Of a stretch of DNA of 64,000 bases, positions 16,295 through 25,868 are shown piece by piece. Origin of the DNA: Waddlia chondrophila WSU 86-1044 (GTDB taxonomy: Bacteria > Chlamydiota > Chlamydiia > Chlamydiales > Waddliaceae). The notes below the pieces were generated by a model. It saw only the letters and a program-made list of their open reading frames with translations. It did not search any database and was not told the DNA's origin. Location: NCBI RefSeq assembly GCF_000092785.1, contig NC_014225.1, positions 1-64,000 of the forward strand, in the 5' to 3' direction. Position 1 is the stretch's first letter, and each line of letters starts with the position of its first letter. The position numbers were made by a program, and so were the translations under genes.

Positions 16295-17697
16295 GAGAAT
16301 TCCTCCAGTTGGGTTTTCACGGTCCTGATAAACTCTTTCACCTGTTCGGGAGAGCGGCCGATAAACGTTTTGACGTCAATAAGATCGGAAATGTCTTCAC
16401 TTGTCAAGCCAAACTCGTTATCTGCTTTGATCCGTTCAAGTAAATGATTAGGCTCTCCTCTTTGCTTGATGCCATCCGCAGCAGCCTGGCTGTGGATACG
16501 GATCTTTTCATGCAATGATTGACGATCACCACCTTTTTTGACTGCCGACATCAAAATGTTCTCTGTTGCCATAAAAGGAAGCTCTTCTGCGATGTGCTTG
16601 TCAATGATTGCTTTATTGACAACTAAGTCTTTTGTTACTTTTTCCATGAGAATCAGTAGAGCGTCTGCTGTCAAAAAGGACTCGGCAAGCGACAACCGAC
16701 GGTTGGCGGAATCGTCAAGAGATCTTTCAAGCCACTGCGTCGCATGAGTGTAGGCACCGTTTTGTGAAAGAGAGATCAAAAATCGCCCCAATGAGCAAAT
16801 TCTTTCAGAAAGCATTGGATTGCGTTTATATGGCATGGCCGATGAGCCGATCTGATGACTTTCAAACGGCTCTTCCAGTTCCTTAAGGCCGGCAAGCAAT
16901 CTAAGATCTGTCGCGAACTTGTGGCAGCTAGCTCCTAAATCCGCCATTGCATTCAACGTTTGTGTGTCTTGTTTACGGGTGTAGGTCTGACCTGAAACGG
17001 GGAATCGCCGGTCAAATCCCATTTTCTCAGAGACTCTCTCATCCAACTGTTTGACCTTGTCGTGGTTCCCATTAAATAGGGAAAGAAATGAGGCTTGAGT
17101 GCCTGTTGCGCCTTTAACACCAAGAAAACGAAGACGGCTTTTTCTATAGCTCAACTCTTCTAAATCCATAAACAAGTCTTGAGTCCAAAGAGATGCCCGT
17201 TTTCCTACTGTTGTCAACTGAGCGGGTTGAAAATGGGTAAATCCCAAACAGGCTGTTTCTTTATTCCGCAAGGAAAAGTCTGCTAAATTTGTAATCACCT
17301 GCTTGAGTCGTGAAATCAGAAGGGAAAGCGCTTGCTTGGCTTGAATCGTGTCAGTGTTGTCTGTAACAAAACAGGATGTGGCTCCAAGGTGGATGATTGA
17401 CCTAGCGGAAGGACACTGGTCTCCATAAGCATAGATGTGAGCCATGACATCGTGATGGAGCTGGCTTTCATACCGATGAGCTAAGCCAAAGTCTATGGAT
17501 TCAATACAGGAGGTCATCTCATCAATTTGCTTCTGGGAAATGTCTAATCCTAGCTCCTTTTCCGATTCTGCAAGGGCCACCCATAGGCGTCTCCAAGTAG
17601 AGTGCTTGAACTGAGGAGAAAACAGGCGGGACATCTCAACGCTTGCGTAACGAGATGTTAAAGGCGATTGATAAAGATCCGCTATCTCGTTTTGCAT
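16291..17697 (-). CDS. purB: Adenylosuccinate lyase
   Basis: PurB splits adenylosuccinate to AMP plus fumarate and the SAICAR intermediate in purine synthesis. The 468-residue product belongs to the fumarase/aspartase superfamily: signature GSSAMPYKRNP (residues 284-294), the first conserved region around HLGATSCFVTDN (103-114) and the catalytic-His block THFQPAQ (154-160). No other purine genes lie here, so it probably serves AMP-IMP interconversion. Its start lies 16 bases inside the 3' end of the pGP6-like gene, supporting a thrS-parA-pGP6-purB-tatAC operon. Confidence 0.92.
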   Translation of the reverse strand: MQNEIADLYQSPLTSRYASVEMSRLFSPQFKHSTWRRLWVALAESEKELGLDISQKQIDEMTSCIESIDFGLAHRYESQLHHDVMAHIYAYGDQCPSARSIIHLGATSCFVTDNTDTIQAKQALSLLISRLKQVITNLADFSLRNKETACLGFTHFQPAQLTTVGKRASLWTQDLFMDLEELSYRKSRLRFLGVKGATGTQASFLSLFNGNHDKVKQLDERVSEKMGFDRRFPVSGQTYTRKQDTQTLNAMADLGASCHKFATDLRLLAGLKELEEPFESHQIGSSAMPYKRNPMLSERICSLGRFLISLSQNGAYTHATQWLERSLDDSANRRLSLAESFLTADALLILMEKVTKDLVVNKAIIDKHIAEELPFMATENILMSAVKKGGDRQSLHEKIRIHSQAAADGIKQRGEPNHLLERIKADNEFGLTSEDISDLIDVKTFIGRSPEQVKEFIRTVKTQLEEFS

Positions 17698-18431
17698 TCC
17701 TCAACCCACTCTTTGAATTCATCGATCATTTCGAAAATCGCGTTTTTCTGCGACTTGGTGATCCGGGCGTTGCGGCTTTTGACGTTTTGGATTAATCGGT
17801 AAAGGCTGTTGATGGTCGATTCCCCTATATTCCTTCTGCGCTTGTCATGGTCTTCCAGAGGAAAGGTTTCTCGGATAAGGTGCAGCACCTCAGACTTTGT
17901 CTCTCCATTATAATTTTCAACGATCTGCTGCTTTTTTTCCAATTCCCCTTCTCGGCTTGCGAGCGTGTAGACCGCTTGCCTTGGCATCGCCTCGATTTGA
18001 GGGTGAAGTCCTTTGGGCATCAAGGAGTAAAATTCATAGTATTGGAGGAAATTATAAGGTGTTTGCCTATTGCCATATGCGGCTATCAACCAGGATGTGA
18101 AAGCCCCTTCTTGATAGTTTGTTAGGACCCTTTGCGCCTTTTTGATTCTTTCCCCATGCAGCAGCGCTGCCTGATGGTTGATCGCTTTGACCTCCGATGT
18201 GATTGCAACCAGCTCGGAAAAGTCGGTATTGATGCTTCCTTTTCCTGTCGAGTATTCGTAGAGGATGGCTTCGATGAAATCTTTTTCACCCTGATTGAGT
18301 TCAGAAACTGTGAAAATTCCGGAAAAACTGGAAAGGTTTCCCCGTGCGGACTGCTTGGCCATCTCCGCCATTTTGGATGATTTTTCGGTCTTGTTCAATC
18401 GTTTGGTCAGTAGCTGGTTGACGTCTGACAT
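17682..18431 (-). CDS. pGP6-D-like protein (chromosomal paralogue of a chlamydial plasmid protein)
   Basis: The ~249-residue helical product corresponds by sequence style and by position to the chlamydial pGP6-D family, which in Chlamydia exists both on the plasmid and on the chromosome beside a ParA gene and thrS (CT583-CT582-CT581 order, from memory). Segments such as LNQGEKDFIEAILYEYSTG and QTPYNFLQYYEFYSLMP are typical. Its molecular role is unknown; a part in DNA partition or plasmid-gene regulation is inferred from its company. The start at 18431 follows a strong AGGAG site 8 bases upstream and is preferred to 18461. Confidence 0.8.
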   Translation of the reverse strand: MSDVNQLLTKRLNKTEKSSKMAEMAKQSARGNLSSFSGIFTVSELNQGEKDFIEAILYEYSTGKGSINTDFSELVAITSEVKAINHQAALLHGERIKKAQRVLTNYQEGAFTSWLIAAYGNRQTPYNFLQYYEFYSLMPKGLHPQIEAMPRQAVYTLASREGELEKKQQIVENYNGETKSEVLHLIRETFPLEDHDKRRRNIGESTINSLYRLIQNVKSRNARITKSQKNAIFEMIDEFKEWVEECKTR

Positions 18432-18478
18432 CGTATCTCCTCTTGAGTCGGCTATCGCCATGTAAAGCGGCTTTACAT

Positions 18479-19246
18479 CTAAAGCCTGTCTAAGATTTCT
18501 TTAGAAAGTGTCTTGTAGTCTTGCGCTGCTCTTGATTTGGGAGCTGTTTCAAACAAAGGTTTTCCAAAAATAGAGGCTTCGGAAACAGCGATATCCCGTC
18601 TAACTTTAGTCTTTAGTACTTTTTGGGGAAATGTCTTTTCGATCACGTCAAGGAAGGTTGTATTGCTCTTTCCTCTTTGGTTCCAGAATGACAACACGAC
18701 ACCAAGTACATTTAAAGGGTGCCGTTGGCCGATGCTCTCGATAAATTGAGAAAGCCTTTCGAGCCCTTTGACGCTGTAAAATTCAGGAGTGGAACAGATC
18801 AGCGTGTGCTTTGCAGCAATCATGGCGGATTCTGTCAGCCAGCAAAGAGAAGGCGGGGTGTCGATGATCACTACATCATAATCGAGGGGTTCGATGATAT
18901 CATGCAGACGCTCATGAGAATAGCGGTCAGCGGCTAGTGAACCGGTGACTTCGACTCTCTCCAGCCAAGTGTCTGCCGGAATGATATCGAGGTTTTTGAC
19001 GTTTGTCGGCAGGATGACCTCTTTGACCTCTTTGTTTCCCTGGAGAACTGGAGCAAGACTGTCATGCTCATCTGGATCAAAACCCAGCCCTGTCGTTAAA
19101 TTTGCCTGGGCATCGAAGTCGATAAGGAGTGTCTTCTGTTTATGGAATTGCGACAAAGCGGAACCTATATGAAGGGCTGTGGATGTCTTTGCCGTTCCCC
19201 CTTTAAAGCTGCTGATCGCGATCGCTATTTTCTTTCGGGTTGCCAT
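18479..19246 (-). CDS. parA: ParA/MinD-family partition ATPase
   Basis: The 255-residue product is a deviant-Walker P-loop ATPase: FKGGTAKTSTALHIG (residues ~14-28) has the signature lysine before the glycine-rich loop, followed by LLIDFDAQANLTTGLG and VVIIDTPPSLCWL. ParA proteins form ATP-dependent polymers or gradients on DNA to move chromosomes, plasmids or protein complexes. A ribosome site (AGGAG) lies in the thrS end, and the gene starts 1 base after the thrS stop. It sits with a pGP6-like gene as in Chlamydia, where this pair is thought to be a relic of plasmid genes. Confidence 0.9.
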   Translation of the reverse strand: MATRKKIAIAISSFKGGTAKTSTALHIGSALSQFHKQKTLLIDFDAQANLTTGLGFDPDEHDSLAPVLQGNKEVKEVILPTNVKNLDIIPADTWLERVEVTGSLAADRYSHERLHDIIEPLDYDVVIIDTPPSLCWLTESAMIAAKHTLICSTPEFYSVKGLERLSQFIESIGQRHPLNVLGVVLSFWNQRGKSNTTFLDVIEKTFPQKVLKTKVRRDIAVSEASIFGKPLFETAPKSRAAQDYKTLSKEILDRL

Positions 19247-19247
19247 A

Positions 19248-21176
19248 TTACGACTCCTGTTTGTGAAAGGGAGACTTTAAACTTCTTTCCTCTTTCTCTT
19301 TCTTCAATGCGATGATAAACGCTTCCAGATCGATTTCTCCATGGACGACATTGTCTCTTGTACGCAGATTGAGAGTCTTATGCTCCATCTCTTTATCACC
19401 CACTGTCAAGATGTAGTTAATTTGCGTCAATTGAGCGGTGCGCACTTTTTTACTCACAGACTCTCCTGTAGCATCGATATCGACTCTAAATCCTTGTTGT
19501 TTAAGTTTCTGCATTAATTCATGCGCGTAGGGTTCATGTCTGTCGGCAACTGTGAGAATGCGCGCTTGCAAAGGGCTTATCCACAAGGGAAACTTTCCGG
19601 CAAAGTGTTCGATCAAGATTCCCATGAAGCGTTCAATTGAACCAAAAATGGCTCTGTGAAGCATCACCGGGCGGTGGCGTTCACCGTCAGAAGCGGTGTA
19701 TTCAAGCGCAAAGCGTTGTGGAAGAGCCATATCTAACTGGATTGTTCCGCACTGCCATGTGCGGTTGATAGCGTCTCGGATATGGAAGTCGATTTTCGGC
19801 CCGTAAAACGCGCCGTCTCCTTCGTTGATTTTGTAATCGTGGCCCCATTTATCCAAAGCGTTTTTAAGCCCGGCGGTTGCTTGTTCCCATTCTTCATCTG
19901 TGCCGATGGTTCCTTTTTCCGGCCTGGTTGAAAGTTCCAGGTGATAACTTAGGCCGAATGTAGAGTAAAGTTTTTCGAATAGGTTGAGGAGAGAAAGGAT
20001 TTCTCCCTCGATATCGGAAGGCTTCATAAAAATGTGGGCGTCATCTTGGTGAAAGCTCCGTACGCGGAAGAGTCCGGAAAGAGCTCCTGAAGGTTCGTAG
20101 CGGTGAACGTTTCCGATTTCAGCCACTCTCAATGGGAGCTCCCGATAGCTGTGCACATGACTTTTGTAGTAAAGCATGCATCCCGGGCAATTCATCGGTT
20201 TAATTGCATAATCATGATCTTCGATTTCAGAGGTAAACATGTTTTCGCGGTAGTTAAACCAATGGCCTGAGGTTTCCCACAACCCTCTGGAAAGCATGAT
20301 TGGCGTTTTGATTTCGACGTAGTTTGCCGAGCCAAGACACTCCCTTAGATAGTTGGTCAATTCTGTCCAGACTGTCATTCCTTTGGGGTGGATGAATGGC
20401 ATTCCCGCAGCTTCCTCCTTAAAGGAAAAAAGGTCGAGTTTAGAGCCGATCACGCGGTGGTCTCTTTTTTTTGCTTCCTCCATTTGATGCAGATACTCTT
20501 TTAAAAGCGCTCTGTCTGGAAATGACACGCCGTAGATGCGTGTCAGCATTTCGTTTTCCGAGTTTCCACGCCAGTAGGCGCCGGATGTCTTAGTAAGTTT
20601 GAAGGCTTTGATTTTCCCTAAATTAGGCAAATGAGGACCGCGGCAAAGGTCGAAAAATTCTCCTTGGCGGTAGCCGGAAAGCTCCTCTTCCTCGCTAAAA
20701 CCGTCGATCATCTCGCATTTATAGGGATTGCTGGCAAAAGAGCTTTTCGCTTCGTTCTTAGTGTTGAACACTTCCCGTTCGGATTGATAATTTTCTTTGA
20801 CGATTTTTTTCATCTCATTTTCGATTTTCTCAAAGTCGTTTTCAGAAATGCTCAGATCGGCAAAATCATAATAGAAGCCTGTTTCGATTGGAGGGCCGAT
20901 GGTTGGTTTTGCATCGGGATAAATTCTAAGGACAGCTTGTGCAAGGACATGCGCCGACGTATGCCAAAAGATCTCTTTTCCTTCCCGATCGTCAAACGAC
21001 CAGAAGACCACAAGGTCGCCGTCATTTAAAGGGGTTGCCAAATCAACGTTTTTTCCATTGATGTTGACTGCTAACGCTTGTTCAGGCCCTTTGAGATTCA
21101 GTTGGTTGGCTAAATCTTTGGCAGAGCTGCCATTGGGGGTCTCAATAGTGGAATTGTCTCGGAGTGTAATTTTCAT
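19248..21176 (-). CDS. thrS: Threonyl-tRNA synthetase
   Basis: ThrRS charges tRNA-Thr. The 642-residue product has the full architecture: N-terminal TGS domain (1-62, with [14 protein letters not shown]), the editing domain (~65-225, with [13 protein letters not shown] and the Cys/His pair near [10 protein letters not shown]), the class II core with motif 2 around [17 protein letters not shown] and the zinc-binding Cys in [11 protein letters not shown], motif 3 [17 protein letters not shown], and the anticodon-binding domain at the C-terminus. It heads the minus-strand operon that continues into parA. A tRNA-Thr(CGU) is encoded at 54043. Confidence 0.97.
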   Translation of the reverse strand: MKITLRDNSTIETPNGSSAKDLANQLNLKGPEQALAVNINGKNVDLATPLNDGDLVVFWSFDDREGKEIFWHTSAHVLAQAVLRIYPDAKPTIGPPIETGFYYDFADLSISENDFEKIENEMKKIVKENYQSEREVFNTKNEAKSSFASNPYKCEMIDGFSEEEELSGYRQGEFFDLCRGPHLPNLGKIKAFKLTKTSGAYWRGNSENEMLTRIYGVSFPDRALLKEYLHQMEEAKKRDHRVIGSKLDLFSFKEEAAGMPFIHPKGMTVWTELTNYLRECLGSANYVEIKTPIMLSRGLWETSGHWFNYRENMFTSEIEDHDYAIKPMNCPGCMLYYKSHVHSYRELPLRVAEIGNVHRYEPSGALSGLFRVRSFHQDDAHIFMKPSDIEGEILSLLNLFEKLYSTFGLSYHLELSTRPEKGTIGTDEEWEQATAGLKNALDKWGHDYKINEGDGAFYGPKIDFHIRDAINRTWQCGTIQLDMALPQRFALEYTASDGERHRPVMLHRAIFGSIERFMGILIEHFAGKFPLWISPLQARILTVADRHEPYAHELMQKLKQQGFRVDIDATGESVSKKVRTAQLTQINYILTVGDKEMEHKTLNLRTRDNVVHGEIDLEAFIIALKKEKEERSLKSPFHKQES

Positions 21177-21299
21177 TGTGTTCCGTTTTGATTTGAATAA
21201 ATTTCCTTCGCGTGATTTTACACAAATAGCTTTTTTGGTTCATGGAGATTCTTTATAAAATCGACGGATTTCGGTATATTTGTACTAAAATTAGGTTTT

Positions 21300-24254
21300 A
21301 TGTCGGATAATATTTTATCGGAGATCAATCTTCCTTTGGAAGATCCTCGCTTTTATGCTGAGGTTCATCGTGCTGTGTATCAAGCCGGGAAAAATCGGCG
21401 CAGATTAGAAGTTGATCAGCTCTTTGGAAAAGAGTATACGAAGCTTTCCCAACAGCTTGATATTTCCTTTTTACAAGAGAGTTGTTCTGTAAGAAACCAG
21501 TTAAAAACGCGCCGGTTGGCTCGTCTTCTGATAAACGATGAAGGTTTTTTGGATAAGAAAACGCTTGAAGAAGCTCTGAAAGCAGCAAAAAAATTTGTCT
21601 ATCCATTGGGTCCGGACAGGCAATATGATGCAGTAAGAAACGAACACATTCTTAAGAGTTTGCAATACTTGCAGGACAATCCGAAAATTGAAAGGCAGCT
21701 GCTGTTGATTACCCGGCCGAACATGCACAAAATCGCAGAACAGATCATTAGAGATACACTGCAGCTTCCTCAGAAAACGATGATCACAGATGTTCATGCT
21801 CGCCAGGCGGCTTTAGCTGCGTGGCTTTGTTATTTGCGGCAAAACGTCGGATCGTGTTTTGCCACGGCTCCGGCGATTATTGTCCAAGGGGAGCAGCCTG
21901 AAGTTTTATTAAAAGATATTCAGGAAATGTTTGCTACAGGACGCCTGAGAAGAGTTGTTGAAGGAGAGGAGTATGCGGTTCCGATCAGTTATAGCTGGGG
22001 AGCCGGCGAGTTGCGGAAGATCTTCCTTTTCAGTCAGAACATGAATTTCGATGAGCCTGGCATTTGGAGCTCTCCCGGGTTGTTGCGGGCGCTTGTGAAT
22101 GTGGGAGCGATCGATGAACGGCTACATTTAAATGATCAATTTGTGGTGTTGAAAGAGCTGATTAAAGCTGTTTTGGAAACCTGGGATGCTCCAGGAGGGT
22201 GGTTTTATGCAAACGCTGAGCAGGTTTTAGAAAAAATTTTGCTGCGCTATTTCGAACTCATTAAAGAAGATGTCGAAGAATTTTTGCTTCGGCCAAAAGG
22301 AATTGTGCACGACAGCTTGATGATGCATGTTGTGAAAGAAAGGGGGGCGTCTGCTGGAAAGTCGGATCGCTGCCGCCAATTTCTATCCGCTTTTGAACAG
22401 GCAAAAAACCATTTTAAATCGCTTTCGGAAAATGCGTTGCTTAAAACCTGGGAGTTCACGCTTGCTTCTTTTGCAGAAACAAAAGCGCAGTTTACGAAAT
22501 GGAACCTTTATTCAAGCCTTGGGCTTAAGCCAGAAGATGCCGGAGGGATCGGTCCCCGTTTGTATGAAGTGATTAACCGTCTTCTTGAAGAGTGCAATGA
22601 AAAAGTCGGGAGATATCAGGAAGAGTATGAGGTGCTGTACAATCAGCTGCAGTATTTACGCCGCAGGTCCCGCAGCGTCGGATCGGAAAAAGATGCGCAA
22701 TGGGTGAGAATAGAGTATCAATCAAAGGCAAATGAGTTTTATTCCATTGAAGCTTTGAGAGATAAATGGCACATGAAAGCGCGCCGCTACAGCCAGCTTT
22801 ACGATGTGCTGATCGATTGGTACTATCGCCTGTTCCCTGAATATTTCCAAGAGGTGTACGATCCTGATATTCACGAAGTGACGTCCGGACCTTATGATGA
22901 TAGCCCAGCTGGATTCAGGCTGCTCTATAAGTATGGGCGAAGCAATACTTCCCAGTGGGCGTTGATCCACAATCATACAGAATTTATCGATGCTCTTGTG
23001 AATTTTTTTACTGCTGCAGAGAGGGAGTTGTCCGCTTCGGATGAAATGAAAGAGTTTGAGGGAGATCTTGCAGAGATCACGACGCGGATTGTGACCCACA
23101 TCCGTTCTGAGGAATTCCTTGAATCGGCATTCCATCGAATGGCGCACGTCCATGGCGCCCCCATTGTACGGGATCCATTGAAAAATATGGAAAAAATTCA
23201 AAAAAAGCCTTGGGTTTACACATCTGGGGGAGCGATAACGACTTTGATTAGCTGTTACTTTAGATTGGGGGAAAAGCCGAAGGATTTGTCGCGATGGGTA
23301 GAAAATGCGATGGAGCTGATGATTTTTCTGATCGATTGTGTAAAAGAAGCTCCGCAGCAGGTTCTCGATGAAGTTCTTGCGGAAGAAAATAAATCGTTTT
23401 TGATGCATTCTCCGACTCACGCCTTTTTGCTCAAACCTGGATTTCCCGATTTTCGGGAAGGATGGAAAAGCTCTGATTATACATTTTCCTGGGTGCGGGA
23501 CAGATATGTAAAACCTGCTGAGGATTTTGTCAGGAGCATTTATCTTGATGATGAGAAGATGAAGTTCATTGTTGATGAATTAATGGAATATGTTCATCCG
23601 AATATCCGTCCTTACTTTAAACAAACGTTTTATGCGATCGGCGGTTCGATGAGTGCTCAAGATTTCCGTTATCACATGGTCGATACTATTGAAGTAACGC
23701 GAGGGCTTCAGATTGGAGGAAGGGGGTGCATCAGTGCGCAGCAGATCGATAGCGTGCTTTTTTCTACCCTTCCTTTAACTCCAGGCTATCAGCTTGTCGA
23801 ACGGGTGGAGCGGATCATAGAGCGGCTCGTTGAGCTGACAGATGAGGAAAAAAAACAGGCCATTTCACTTTGCGAGCAGTTATCAGGAAAAATATCTGCT
23901 CCCAAATTTGTCAGCGCAAAAGGGCTGCAAGAGATCGTCAGATCCCTAATGATGCTGGTTAAGTTAGAAACGACAGGGAGTGTCAACTATCCTAAACTGA
24001 TTGCTGAGATTGCTCAGCAAGAGGGATTTGCTCTTCCAAAACCTTTTGTTTTTGCCGATACCAACTGGGTAAAAAACTATTTTTCCTTCGTTGTTAATCC
24101 CGGCAACGGCAACCTTGAGCTTTGGCGCACAGATGATTTGGGAATCGTTGGAGAACCGATGAGTGAATGGAAAGGTTGGATAGATGGAACGCGGAAGAAA
24201 CCCGATTGGGGAGTGTTTAACCGCGCCTACGAATATCGCTTAGGCCCGGAATAG
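21300..24254 (+). CDS. Large conserved-type protein with a papain-like cysteine motif
   Basis: I do not know a name for this 984-residue protein; it looks like a chlamydial family. The segment RQNVGSCFATAPAI (180-193) resembles the Gln...Gly-x-Cys nucleophile block of papain-fold cysteine peptidases. Downstream, SPTHAFLLKPG could offer the histidine, and the extreme C-terminus (FADTNW, FSFVVNPG, ELWRTDD) is strand-rich as in the second lobe of such enzymes. It has no signal peptide and no clear membrane helix; a long helical and acidic middle separates the blocks. The gene is divergent from thrS. Its last ~170 bases are duplicated at 26859-27000. Confidence 0.6.
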   Translation: MSDNILSEINLPLEDPRFYAEVHRAVYQAGKNRRRLEVDQLFGKEYTKLSQQLDISFLQESCSVRNQLKTRRLARLLINDEGFLDKKTLEEALKAAKKFVYPLGPDRQYDAVRNEHILKSLQYLQDNPKIERQLLLITRPNMHKIAEQIIRDTLQLPQKTMITDVHARQAALAAWLCYLRQNVGSCFATAPAIIVQGEQPEVLLKDIQEMFATGRLRRVVEGEEYAVPISYSWGAGELRKIFLFSQNMNFDEPGIWSSPGLLRALVNVGAIDERLHLNDQFVVLKELIKAVLETWDAPGGWFYANAEQVLEKILLRYFELIKEDVEEFLLRPKGIVHDSLMMHVVKERGASAGKSDRCRQFLSAFEQAKNHFKSLSENALLKTWEFTLASFAETKAQFTKWNLYSSLGLKPEDAGGIGPRLYEVINRLLEECNEKVGRYQEEYEVLYNQLQYLRRRSRSVGSEKDAQWVRIEYQSKANEFYSIEALRDKWHMKARRYSQLYDVLIDWYYRLFPEYFQEVYDPDIHEVTSGPYDDSPAGFRLLYKYGRSNTSQWALIHNHTEFIDALVNFFTAAERELSASDEMKEFEGDLAEITTRIVTHIRSEEFLESAFHRMAHVHGAPIVRDPLKNMEKIQKKPWVYTSGGAITTLISCYFRLGEKPKDLSRWVENAMELMIFLIDCVKEAPQQVLDEVLAEENKSFLMHSPTHAFLLKPGFPDFREGWKSSDYTFSWVRDRYVKPAEDFVRSIYLDDEKMKFIVDELMEYVHPNIRPYFKQTFYAIGGSMSAQDFRYHMVDTIEVTRGLQIGGRGCISAQQIDSVLFSTLPLTPGYQLVERVERIIERLVELTDEEKKQAISLCEQLSGKISAPKFVSAKGLQEIVRSLMMLVKLETTGSVNYPKLIAEIAQQEGFALPKPFVFADTNWVKNYFSFVVNPGNGNLELWRTDDLGIVGEPMSEWKGWIDGTRKKPDWGVFNRAYEYRLGPE
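24087..24254 (+). repeat. Direct repeat copy 1: 3' end of the 984-residue gene
   Basis: The last 168 bases of the gene reappear in direct orientation at 26859-27000 with a 26-base internal deletion and scattered changes. The shared stretch starts ttcgttgttaatcc and includes most codons of the C-terminus. The two copies flank the secreted-protein cassette 24255-26858. Confidence 0.85.
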
Positions 24255-24446
24255 GGGGGTGTGAATAGTAGTGAAAACCTGAGAGTTAATGATGTCAACC
24301 ATTGAAATATGAAGTACATCCTAGACACAAATTAATTCTTAGGATTAAAATCCTTTTCATTAACATTTTTTCATATTTGATTTTTTTGAATATGGATAAA
24401 GTTTGGTAAACACACCCCAGAACAATTGAAAAAGAAGGTTTTCAAA

Positions 24447-24741
24447 ATGAAGCAGTTCAAGTATTTTTTTTCTTATCTCTCTATTAAGCATTTCATTTAG
24501 TTTTGCTAGTACAGAAGATCCCCAACTAAAAAATAAAAAATATATTTCGACTGAATCTCTTGAGGTTGTTGATGGGCAACTATTCGTCATAGAAGATGAT
24601 TGTTTTTTCAAACTTGATGCTCTGTATCAAGATGATCTAGGAATATTTATTATGGCAGGAATATATGGCGATTGTCCTAACGGACATCCTTATGCAGGGC
24701 CAGATGGTGGATGCACCGGCATAGACTGTCCATATAATTAA
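24447..24741 (+). pseudogene. Small secreted Cys-rich protein with a frameshift in a T8 tract
   Basis: The ATG at 24447, preceded by an AAGAAGG ribosome site, opens a frame that ends after 17 codons. If one T is removed from the run of eight T at 24464-24471, a 97-residue protein results: a clean signal peptide (MKQFKYFFLISLLSISFSFA) and a mature part ending in YGDCPNGHPYAGPDGG and CTGIDCPYN, a cysteine/histidine-rich tail that might bind metal. The downstream frame is open to 24741. This is a broken gene, a phase-variable one, or a sequencing error in the homopolymer. It leads the secreted cassette that follows. Confidence 0.6.
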
Positions 24742-24773
24742 ATGTGAAGCCCAAAGATTGAACAAATTCGAAT

Positions 24774-24846
24774 AAAAAGACCTTGGTAAGTTTTGATTTG
24801 TTTGAGTATCAGAACTCAAGTTCCTCAAGGCTTGTCTGGTCTTTTT
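24774..24846 (+). terminator. Branched terminator-like structure
   Basis: AAAAAGACC at 24774-24782 pairs with GGTCTTTTT at 24838-24846, and an inner hairpin (TTGAGT at 24802-24807 with ACTCAA at 24814-24819) lies between. A T-run ends the outer arm. It would separate the small secreted gene from the next one. Confidence 0.45.
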
Positions 24847-24899
24847 TATAAAATATATTGAAAAAATCGAAAAATATTTAAAAATTTTGAAAAATTATA

Positions 24900-25868
24900 A
24901 TGAAATTTTTTCCTTTTCTCCGGTTGAGAATACAGGTAGCTTTTTTATTTGTATTTCATTTATCGGCAATTCATGCTGATGATGCCATTCCAAAATGGAA
25001 GCAGACCCTCCAATCCTTGACTACCACAGAAAAAAAATCTCTCGAAATTTATTTCAAAACGATGCTCGAAGACTCTGAAGGCGGGTTTGTTCTTTTTGGC
25101 TCTAAACCTGTTTGTTCTGAAGGAATCATGCACAACCCAAAATGCATACTTGAATGGATCGGGGGGAAAAGGCATGAAAAATCTGTAAATCTTTGGGAGG
25201 GAAGCCTTGTCTGGCAGCGCTATTTTGCCTCGCTCAATTCTGCTCGTTTAATCATTTCGTTTAAAGATCACCCTGATAGCTTGTATCCTGAATGGAGGCA
25301 TCTGATCTGGATCAATCCTGATAAATTACAAGAAGTAGTGGAAAAAAATTTAATTCTTTTTCAGTACGTCTTGGGCCCTGATGTTACAGAAACAACGTTA
25401 ATAGATATTTTGCGAGACAATTCTAAAGATTTTTTGAGTGACTACGCCTTGTTGGGAATTGCTCTGGGGTTTGGTACTCAAAATAGCTTGCATTATCGTA
25501 GGATCGAATGTATTGCCCGTTCGCTAAACAGTAGGGAGCTTCTTCCTCTAAAAAATCGATTCGAAAGATTGCAAATTTCCGATCCTTTTAAAGGACGGTA
25601 TATGGGGTTTGATTTTGAGCCATCATTTGAAACTAATCCGGCATTTAACTTTTCAACTCTTTTGCAAGAGTATCAATTCCTTTGCGATAAACAGTTATCT
25701 TCACGAAAAATGGGGTGTGAAAAAATTCCGTTATTTTCTGTTTTTAACAAAAATGATGAAGAAACAGATCAAATTCTTAAGGCATATGAAACGCACTCCT
25801 CAAAGATTCAAGCTCTTTTAGAAAGCGATTGTTTTCTAGAAAAAATCCTTCAGGAGATTTTTGAATGA
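24900..25868 (+). CDS. Secreted protein of unknown function paired with an FKBP
   Basis: Not recognised. The 322-residue product starts with a basic, hydrophobic signal peptide (FFPFLRLRIQVAFLFVF, cleavage likely after SAIHA). The mature part has several Trp and Cys residues but no known motif. Its stop codon overlaps the start of the FKBP gene (ATGA at 25865-25868), so the isomerase is made with it and may help fold it or act on the same target in the periplasm. The pair sits inside a block flanked by a duplicated gene end. Confidence 0.6.
   Translation: MKFFPFLRLRIQVAFLFVFHLSAIHADDAIPKWKQTLQSLTTTEKKSLEIYFKTMLEDSEGGFVLFGSKPVCSEGIMHNPKCILEWIGGKRHEKSVNLWEGSLVWQRYFASLNSARLIISFKDHPDSLYPEWRHLIWINPDKLQEVVEKNLILFQYVLGPDVTETTLIDILRDNSKDFLSDYALLGIALGFGTQNSLHYRRIECIARSLNSRELLPLKNRFERLQISDPFKGRYMGFDFEPSFETNPAFNFSTLLQEYQFLCDKQLSSRKMGCEKIPLFSVFNKNDEETDQILKAYETHSSKIQALLESDCFLEKILQEIFE

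Noticed and set aside
22722-23420. 232-residue minus-strand frame
   Set aside because: It lies wholly antisense inside the 984-residue gene, has no ribosome site and no recognisable domain.
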